NCBI GenBank assembly: GCA_949128015.1
Contig: CASBRC010000275.1
Location: 1 to 9,495 of the forward strand
Source of the DNA: Synechococcales cyanobacterium PMM_0003
Lineage (GTDB): Bacteria; Cyanobacteriota; Cyanobacteriia; Pseudanabaenales; Pseudanabaenaceae
Length of the DNA stretch: 9,495 nt
Direction of reading: 5' to 3'
Positions within the stretch are counted from its first letter, which is position 1; each line of letters starts with the position of its first letter. A program made the translations under genes and the position numbers. Positions 5,629 to 9,495 of the stretch are shown piece by piece. The notes beneath the pieces are model-generated. The model made no database searches. It was given only the letters and a program-made list of their open reading frames with translations, and had not been told where the DNA came from.

Positions 5629-7106
5629 AACACCGCACCTGTAGTATTGTCGTTTTTCTTGTCACTCGCCTTTTCTTCTGCGATCGCATCTAGATCAGCC
5701 GTCGTCGAAATTTTGCCAAAAGCTTTCATGCCGTAGTATTCAGGCTTACGGAAATTAGGATTGCTGATCATCGCAAGCATTAGCGATCGGCTCAGGGTAA
5801 CGGCGGTGAACATACTCGTCAACACGCCAACCCCAAGCGTAACCGCAAACCCTTTCACAAATCCTGAGCCAAGCCAGAACAAAGTGCCACAGGCAATTAA
5901 TGTTGTGACATTACTATCGAGAATGCTTGACCATGCACGATAAAAACCAGCTTCAACAGATTTATAAAGTGTTCGTCCTGCTTTTAATTCTTCTCTAGTC
6001 CGTTCAAAAATTAGGACATTAGCATCGACTGCCATGCCAATACTGAGGATAAATCCTGCAATTCCGGGCAAGGTCAACACTACGCCCAGTACACCAAACA
6101 AAGCAAAGGTAATAATTGCATAGGTAATCAGTGCAATATCCGCAACCAATCCTAAAATGCGGTAGTAAACCACCATGAATATTAGTACCAGTGCTAACCC
6201 TGCGGCTCCTGCATAAATACTACTGATGATGCTATCTGCACCTAAAGTTGCGCCGACCGTGCGATTTTCCACAATTTCCACAGGAACTGGCAATGCACCT
6301 GCACGTAATTGCAAGGCAAGTTCATTGGCGGTGTCAAGGTTGAAGTTGCCCGTAATCACGGCTCGACCGCCTGAAATCCCCTTACCTTGAAATTCGGGGC
6401 CAACTGAGGGCGAGCTAACTAATTTATCGTCTAGGAAGATGCCTAAAGAGCGACCAGTCCCGCCAATTTCACCAGTAGTTTTTGCAAATAAATCTCCACC
6501 TTTATCATCAAAGGTCAGGGCTACTTGCCAAGAATCGGGGCCATTGCCTGTTGGTGAGGCAACCGCATCTTTGAGCATATTGCCGCTTAATCCCGTGCGC
6601 TCAAAAATTCCTTTTAAGTCTTCAATGCTCTTTTTATAGGCTGTATCATTTTCAGCGATCGCCTTTTTATCATCAGAATTTTTCAGGACTTCACGCTGAA
6701 TCGTCGCCGCCTGCTGAATTTGCAATCTTGCTCTTAGCTCACTTTCCGTACCTTTCTTTTGCTTCCGAAAATCAAGCTGTGCAGTTGTACCGATTACCCG
6801 CTCTGCTTGAGCAGGATCATTGACCCCTGGCAACTGCACGATCAGTTGATTATTACCAGATAGCAAAATTGTCGCTTCGGAGACTCCTAAGCCATTAATA
6901 CGCTGCTCCACGACAAACTTAGCAGTTTCCATGATGCGCGGCGTAATTTCATTAATCCCTTGTTCAGGATTAATTTTCGCTTGAAGTGTAAGCTGTGCGC
7001 CACCTCGTAAATCTAAACCTAATTTAGGCGGATGACTGACGATTAGATACACAGCCCCTAATAAAATTGCCAGTACAAAGGCAAGCAGGCGGCTTTGTTT
7101 ACCCAT
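5625..7106 (-). CDS. secD: Protein translocase subunit SecD
   Basis: This is the partner of SecF in the proton-driven SecDF exporter. The 493 residues show TM1 (about 8-24), the signature LGLDLRGG (29-36), and a large P1 domain to about 270. Next come the gate-proximal LPVPVEIVENRTVGATLG (272-289) and five TM segments (about 295-446). The TM4 motif GMAVDANVLIFERTREEL (357-374) carries Asp361, the counterpart of the key proton-pathway Asp. The P1 domain has a charged helical stretch at about 118-170, common in cyanobacterial SecD. The C-terminal tail (450-493) is polar and cytoplasmic. It is first in the secD-secF operon with a four-base overlap. There is no Shine-Dalgarno sequence before ATG 7106, only an A/T-rich leader and a HIP1 site. 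In this window no yajC is adjacent. Confidence 0.97.
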   Translation of the reverse strand: MGKQSRLLAFVLAILLGAVYLIVSHPPKLGLDLRGGAQLTLQAKINPEQGINEITPRIMETAKFVVEQRINGLGVSEATILLSGNNQLIVQLPGVNDPAQAERVIGTTAQLDFRKQKKGTESELRARLQIQQAATIQREVLKNSDDKKAIAENDTAYKKSIEDLKGIFERTGLSGNMLKDAVASPTGNGPDSWQVALTFDDKGGDLFAKTTGEIGGTGRSLGIFLDDKLVSSPSVGPEFQGKGISGGRAVITGNFNLDTANELALQLRAGALPVPVEIVENRTVGATLGADSIISSIYAGAAGLALVLIFMVVYYRILGLVADIALITYAIITFALFGVLGVVLTLPGIAGFILSIGMAVDANVLIFERTREELKAGRTLYKSVEAGFYRAWSSILDSNVTTLIACGTLFWLGSGFVKGFAVTLGVGVLTSMFTAVTLSRSLMLAMISNPNFRKPEYYGMKAFGKISTTADLDAIAEEKASDKKNDNTTGAVL

Positions 7107-7150
7107 ATTTTTTTATAGATTTTGCGATCGCTGTTGTTGTAATGCTTTAC

Positions 7151-7250
7151 GTAGGTGGACGTAATAAATAACCCAAACCCAAAAAGCTGTGGCGCACGCG
7201 CAGCGTGCGCCACAGCTTTTTGGGTTTGGTATTTAATTATGTCCATCTAC
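7151..7250. repeat. 100-nt foldback repeat, family 2 copy A
   Basis: The core is a perfect 27-bp stem (7173-7199 with 7203-7229) with loop GCA, built on AAAAAGCTGTGGCGCACGC. The arms keep pairing outward with a few wobbles and bulges. The outermost GTAGGTGGAC at 7151-7160 pairs with GTCCATCTAC at 7241-7250 (one G-U). The whole therefore folds into one hairpin with arms of about 49 nt. A second copy at about 8650-8727 lies in the opposite orientation. It sits between the divergent secD and RNA-binding protein genes and may separate their promoters. Function is unknown. Confidence 0.9.
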
Positions 7251-7442
7251 TTATGGAGCTTTACTCAGAGCCAAAGTGAACAGAGAATATTTTGAGACAT
7301 CTGCCATCATAACTTAATCCAGTTATGCAAAAGTTATCCAAATCTTTGTAATGCAGGGTACGCAAATTGCTGCGGGTAGACGGTAAACTATTCCAAAGCT
7401 GAAATTTAGGTTGGATTTGTGAGATCTCAGATCGAGCGAGTC

Positions 7443-7472
7443 TTGTCCGAAGACTGGCTAAATTATTATTAT
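7443..7472 (+). promoter_or_regulatory. Candidate promoter of the RNA-binding protein gene
   Basis: TTGTCC (7443-7448, four of six to consensus) and TATTAT (7467-7472, five of six) are 18 bp apart. They predict a start near 7479 and a leader of about 22 nt that carries GGAG at 7487-7490, ten bases before the GTG. A small AGTCTT/AAGACT stem overlaps the -35. Confidence 0.5.
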
Positions 7473-7500
7473 ATCGATCTCTTTTTGGAGCAAACTGACT

Positions 7501-7785
7501 GTGACTATTTACGTTGGAAATTTGTCTTATCAAGCTGCTAAAGACGACTTAACAAGCGTTTTTTCAGACTACGGCACTGTAAAGCGCGTGCAATTGCCTA
7601 CCGACCAAGAAACAGGTCGGGTTCGGGGCTTCGCCTTCGTAGACATGGAGGACGATGCTCAAGAAGAAGCGGCGATTGTGGCGCTAAACGAAGCCGAATG
7701 GATGGGACGAACCCTTCGCGTTAATAAGGCTAAACCCCGTGGTGAACGTACTGACGATCGCCCTAGAGGTCGCGGCTACGCCTAG
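7501..7785 (+). CDS. Single-RRM RNA-binding protein (cyanobacterial Rbp type)
   Basis: This 94-residue protein is one RRM domain plus a short tail. RNP2 is IYVGNL at 3-8 and RNP1 is RGFAFVDM at 42-49, with the aromatic residues (Tyr4, Phe44, Phe46) that stack on RNA. The tail PRGERTDDRPRGRGYA (79-94) is basic and Arg-rich with few Gly, shorter than in Rbp proteins with a long Gly-rich tail. Members of this family bind single-stranded RNA, and several in cyanobacteria respond to cold; others are linked to mRNA localisation at thylakoids. The start is GTG, supported by GGAG ten bases upstream and by IYVGNL beginning at residue 3 as in homologues. The gene is probably monocistronic, since a 15-bp hairpin follows. 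Which Rbp paralogue it is cannot be settled here. Confidence 0.95.
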   Translation: MTIYVGNLSYQAAKDDLTSVFSDYGTVKRVQLPTDQETGRVRGFAFVDMEDDAQEEAAIVALNEAEWMGRTLRVNKAKPRGERTDDRPRGRGYA

Positions 7786-7806
7786 GTCTAATTTAATTAC
7801 CAAAAT

Positions 7807-7849
7807 CACAAATTGCGAAGAATGGCTCTGCTGCTCTTTGCAATTTGTG
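7807..7849 (+). terminator. Hairpin after the RNA-binding protein gene, possible terminator
   Basis: The 15-bp stem CACAAATTGCGAAGA / TCTTTGCAATTTGTG (7807-7821 with 7835-7849) has one G-U pair and a 13-base loop. The following bases CTGAAAAATTT lack a T-run, so an intrinsic terminator is not certain. It could also shape the 5' end or 3' end of neighbouring transcripts. It ends 22 bp before the permease start. Confidence 0.5.
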
Positions 7850-7871
7850 CTGAAAAATTTAAAAAGTTGAT

Positions 7872-8654
7872 ATGAGCAGATATATACGAGCCTTAAAGCT
7901 TTTTTGGTCAACTGCGATCGCAGCCGAACTCGAATATCGGATTAATTTTGCGATCGCAGCGCTGAGCAGTATTGGCAACTTGGCAGGAAGTTTGTTTGGG
8001 CTATTCTTGTTTTATCGCACTGGTTATACGTTTGCAGGCTGGAAATGGGAAGAAGCAGTCATTGTGCTTGGCATATTTACGATTCTCGAAGGCTTTTCCA
8101 GCACTTTTCTTGCCCCCAACTTAAGCAAAATCGTCGATCATGTCCAGAATGGCACATTAGATTTTGTACTTTTAAAACCGATCAGCAGCCAGTTTTGGCT
8201 ATCCGCAAGGGCGATATCACCTTGGGGATTTCCCAATTTAATTTTTGGCTTTGGCATTTTGCTATATGCAGGAAACAAACTGGAATTAGGGATCAGTAAC
8301 TATCTTTTAGGTTTAGTCCCTCTATTATTTGGCTGCGTCAGTCTCTACAGTATTTGGTTCATTCTCGGTGCAACTAGCATCTGGTTTGTAAAAATTTATA
8401 ACGTTACCGAAGTTTTGCGCGGACTGATGGAGGCGGGGCGATATCCGATGGCAGCCTATCCCGCCTCTTACCGTTTCTTCTTTACCTTTGTTATACCGAT
8501 CGCATTTTTGACCACAGTTCCTTCCGAAACGCTCTTGGGGCGGGGAGAAGCCATCTGGATCATCGGTTCGATGTTTTTAGCGATCGGCTTACTGTATACC
8601 TCAAATCGATTTTGGCGATTTGCGCTGAGATTTTACACAAGTGCATCTAGTTAA
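7872..8654 (+). CDS. ABC-2 family transporter permease (PF06182-like)
   Basis: This is an integral membrane protein of 260 residues with about six hydrophobic segments (roughly 26-49, 61-80, 117-133, 143-172, 201-218 and 227-243). Two features typical of the ABC-2 family 6 / DUF990 group are visible. One is VQNGTLDFVLLKPISSQFWL at 91-110, the cytoplasmic coupling region with its LDF-LL-P motif. The other is YPASYRFFFTFVIPIAFLTT at 196-215, near the last helices. Such permeases usually pair with a second, similar permease and an ATPase, often encoded next to each other; neither is in this window, so the substrate and partners are unknown. ATG 7872 has no clear Shine-Dalgarno sequence. Two HIP1 octamers (7914, 7950) lie in the first 30 codons. 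A family 2 repeat abuts the stop. Confidence 0.88.
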   Translation: MSRYIRALKLFWSTAIAAELEYRINFAIAALSSIGNLAGSLFGLFLFYRTGYTFAGWKWEEAVIVLGIFTILEGFSSTFLAPNLSKIVDHVQNGTLDFVLLKPISSQFWLSARAISPWGFPNLIFGFGILLYAGNKLELGISNYLLGLVPLLFGCVSLYSIWFILGATSIWFVKIYNVTEVLRGLMEAGRYPMAAYPASYRFFFTFVIPIAFLTTVPSETLLGRGEAIWIIGSMFLAIGLLYTSNRFWRFALRFYTSASS

Positions 8655-8727
8655 TACAAACCCCAAAAAGCTGTGGCGCACGCGGAGCGTGCGCCACAGC
8701 TTTTTGGGGTTTGAGTTATTTATTTGG
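8650..8727. repeat. Foldback repeat, family 2 copy B (inverted relative to copy A)
   Basis: A perfect 27-bp stem (8657-8683 with 8687-8713) has loop GGA, starting two bases after the permease stop codon. The arm sequence equals copy A except for one extra C in CCCC and the matching extra G in GGGG. Reverse-complemented, its right flank reads AAATAAATAACTCAAACC, matching the left flank of copy A. Its left flank resembles the right flank of copy A. The two copies are therefore homologous beyond the hairpin and point in opposite directions. The A/T-rich stem base may also act as a terminator. Confidence 0.88.
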
Positions 8728-8737
8728 TATGCTGAGT

Positions 8738-8743
8738 TATAAC
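8738..8743 (+). promoter_or_regulatory. Candidate -10 of ycf3
   Basis: TATAAC matches the consensus at five of six bases and lies 31 bp before the ATG. No good -35 is present at the usual distance; TTGAGT at 8711-8716 is too far (21 bp) and falls in the repeat. It is supported only by the hexamer and by the preceding palindrome, which isolates ycf3 from the permease gene. Confidence 0.3.
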
Positions 8744-8774
8744 TGACTGCTTTATTGCAAATTTATAGAGAACT

Positions 8775-9287
8775 ATGCCTAGATCGCAACGTAATGACAA
8801 CTTCGTCGATCAAACTTTTACCGTTATTGCCGACACAATTTTAAAACTCTTTCCTGCTAGCCAAAGAGAAAAAGAAGCTTTTGCATACTACCGCGATGGT
8901 ATGTCTGCTCAAGGTGATGGCGAATATGCGGAAGCATTAGCTAACTACGAAGAAGCGCTTAAACTTGAAGAGAATTCTTACGATCGCAGCTATGTTTATT
9001 ACAACATGGGCTTGATTCATGCGAGCAATGGCGACCATGAAAAGGCTCTGGAGTTGTATGAACAGGCGATCGATCTGAATCCTCGGATGCCCCAAGCTCT
9101 TAATAACGTAGCTGTGATTTATCACCATAAGGGCGAAAATGCTCAAGACGAAAAACAAGCTGAAGAATATTTCAACGTCGCGGCTGAGCAGTGGGTAAGA
9201 GCAATTCGCCTTGCCCCAAACAACTACATTGAGGCTCAAAACTGGCTCAAAACTACTGGTCGAGCTGACATTAACCTGTTCTTCTAG
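8775..9287 (+). CDS. ycf3: Photosystem I assembly protein Ycf3
   Basis: This is a chaperone-like TPR protein at the thylakoid membrane that helps assemble the PsaA/PsaB core; it is not a subunit of mature photosystem I. The 170 residues agree with the usual length of about 170. The N-terminus [19 protein letters not shown] is close to the conserved family start. Three tetratricopeptide repeats are visible: about 35-68 ([20 protein letters not shown]), 72-105 ([20 protein letters not shown]) and 106-150. The third is stretched by the charged insert [13 protein letters not shown], as is normal for Ycf3. There is no transmembrane segment. ATG 8775 has a weak AGAGAA upstream. It is probably transcribed alone, lying between two palindromic repeats. 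Confidence 0.97.
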   Translation: MPRSQRNDNFVDQTFTVIADTILKLFPASQREKEAFAYYRDGMSAQGDGEYAEALANYEEALKLEENSYDRSYVYYNMGLIHASNGDHEKALELYEQAIDLNPRMPQALNNVAVIYHHKGENAQDEKQAEEYFNVAAEQWVRAIRLAPNNYIEAQNWLKTTGRADINLFF

Positions 9288-9314
9288 AATTTACATAATT
9301 CCTTTTTCACAAAT

Positions 9315-9418
9315 ACAGCGCCTTGCGCTGCCATAAAACCCAGATAATTTTTTGAAAGTGCCGCTTCGCGGCACTTTCAAAAAATTATCTGGATCACTCA
9401 AACCCTCAACAGGCTGTA
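9315..9418 (+). repeat. Structured dispersed repeat, family 1 copy 2
   Basis: This is the same 104-bp element as at 1514-1617, without gaps. The first hairpin is CAGCGC/GCGCTG (9316-9321 with 9325-9330, loop CTT). The second is a perfect 25-bp stem (9340-9364 with 9368-9392, loop TTC), three pairs longer at the base than in copy 1. The pairs T9345-A9387 and T9348-A9384 replace the G-C and A-T of copy 1, keeping the stem intact. It begins 27 bp after the ycf3 stop codon and may form the 3' end of that mRNA. Confidence 0.9.
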
Positions 9419-9451
9419 GTAAAACAAGGGGCTTAAGCCCCTTGCCTTACT
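9418..9451. repeat. Palindrome, possible terminator
   Basis: CAAGGGGC/GCCCCTTG (9425-9432 with 9437-9444) around TTAA is a perfect inverted repeat. An outer AGTAA/TTACT pair (9418-9422 with 9447-9451) is separated by a two-base mismatch. It directly abuts family 1 copy 2. No clean T-run follows on either strand. It could be a transcription end or another dispersed repeat. Confidence 0.6.
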
Positions 9452-9495
9452 ATCTTTAGGAGATTTCTAACAAAGAATTTACCCCACCCTAACCC

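Larger units (their letters stand above)
7107..7500. other. Divergent intergenic region, secD / RNA-binding protein gene
   Basis: This is 394 bp without a credible gene. It holds a HIP1 octamer (7124-7131), the family 2 foldback (7151-7250), and a perfect 7-bp dyad CATAACT/AGTTATG with 6-base spacing (7308-7314 with 7321-7327). A further AAGTTAT follows at 7331. A small stem AGTCTT/AAGACT lies at about 7440-7456, and the promoter for the plus-strand gene is at 7443-7472. I see no clear secD promoter. The minus-strand TATAAA at 7112-7117 is too near the ATG to serve a normal leader. Confidence 0.6.

Noticed and set aside
7112..7117. TATAAA on the minus strand as a secD promoter
   Set aside because: It would place the transcription start on the start codon; leaderless secD is unlikely and no -35 is present.
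7058..7246. 62-codon minus-strand frame running through the family 2 foldback into secD
   Set aside because: It reads through a palindromic repeat and overlaps the real secD start in another frame.
7261..7533. 90-codon minus-strand frame overlapping the start of the RNA-binding protein gene
   Set aside because: Low-complexity, Arg/Ser/Asn-rich product, no Shine-Dalgarno sequence, and it covers the likely rbp promoter and RNP2 coding region.
8937..9239. 100-codon minus-strand frame inside ycf3
   Set aside because: It is antisense to conserved TPR-coding sequence, with no supporting signals.
1514..9418. CRISPR array
   Set aside because: The repeated units are palindromic elements thousands of bases apart, with no regular spacers and no cas genes.
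1..9495. tRNA genes and the cyanobacterial Yfr1 small RNA
   Set aside because: I looked for the T-loop pattern GGTTCRA with matching cloverleaf arms and for the Yfr1 core ACTCCTCACAC in the intergenic regions and found neither; a covariance search could still detect weak cases.

Overview
The window looks like a piece of a cyanobacterial chromosome. The evidence is a ycf3 gene (photosystem I assembly), a small single-RRM RNA-binding protein, a 73-residue protein of a cyanobacterial type, and 13 copies (counted by eye) of the HIP1 octamer GCGATCGC in 9.5 kb. A Pseudanabaena-like filamentous cyanobacterium is my guess, but the genus cannot be proved from this sequence alone.

Layout. Positions 1-742 (minus) hold the N-terminal 247 codons of argG, cut by the window edge. 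Directly upstream of it on the same strand lies the bacterial-type SRP RNA gene (ffs, about 777-873). A monocistronic small gene (1011-1232, minus) follows, with its own terminator and candidate -10. A 515-bp gene-poor stretch (1233-1747) carries a Pho-box-like triple direct repeat and copy 1 of a structured dispersed repeat. Positions 1748-4120 (plus) encode a two-TM sensor with HAMP, PAS and a PP2C/SpoIIE-type phosphatase domain. It converges on a small membrane protein of unknown function (4159-4593, minus). Next come secF and secD (4663-7106, minus), overlapping by an ATGA, with a terminator after secF. The 394-bp divergent gap 7107-7500 holds a 100-nt foldback repeat and the promoter of the RNA-binding protein gene (7501-7785). 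An ABC-2 type permease without a visible ATPase (7872-8654) and ycf3 (8775-9287) follow, each ending in a palindromic repeat.

How the genes work together. Two loci serve protein targeting and export: SRP RNA (co-translational delivery to the membrane) and SecDF (proton-driven late translocation). Otherwise the genes are unlinked housekeeping and regulatory functions: arginine synthesis, signal-responsive dephosphorylation, RNA binding, transport and photosystem I assembly. There is no phage, CRISPR, toxin-antitoxin or transposase gene.

The most noteworthy content is not protein. Two families of long, perfect palindromic repeats lie between genes. Family 1 (1514-1617 and 9315-9418) aligns without gaps, and its stem differences are compensatory. 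Family 2 (7151-7250 and about 8650-8727) occurs in opposite orientations and shows a paired insertion in both arms. This suggests selection on, or a copying mechanism that preserves, the hairpin. No complete new multi-gene system was found.
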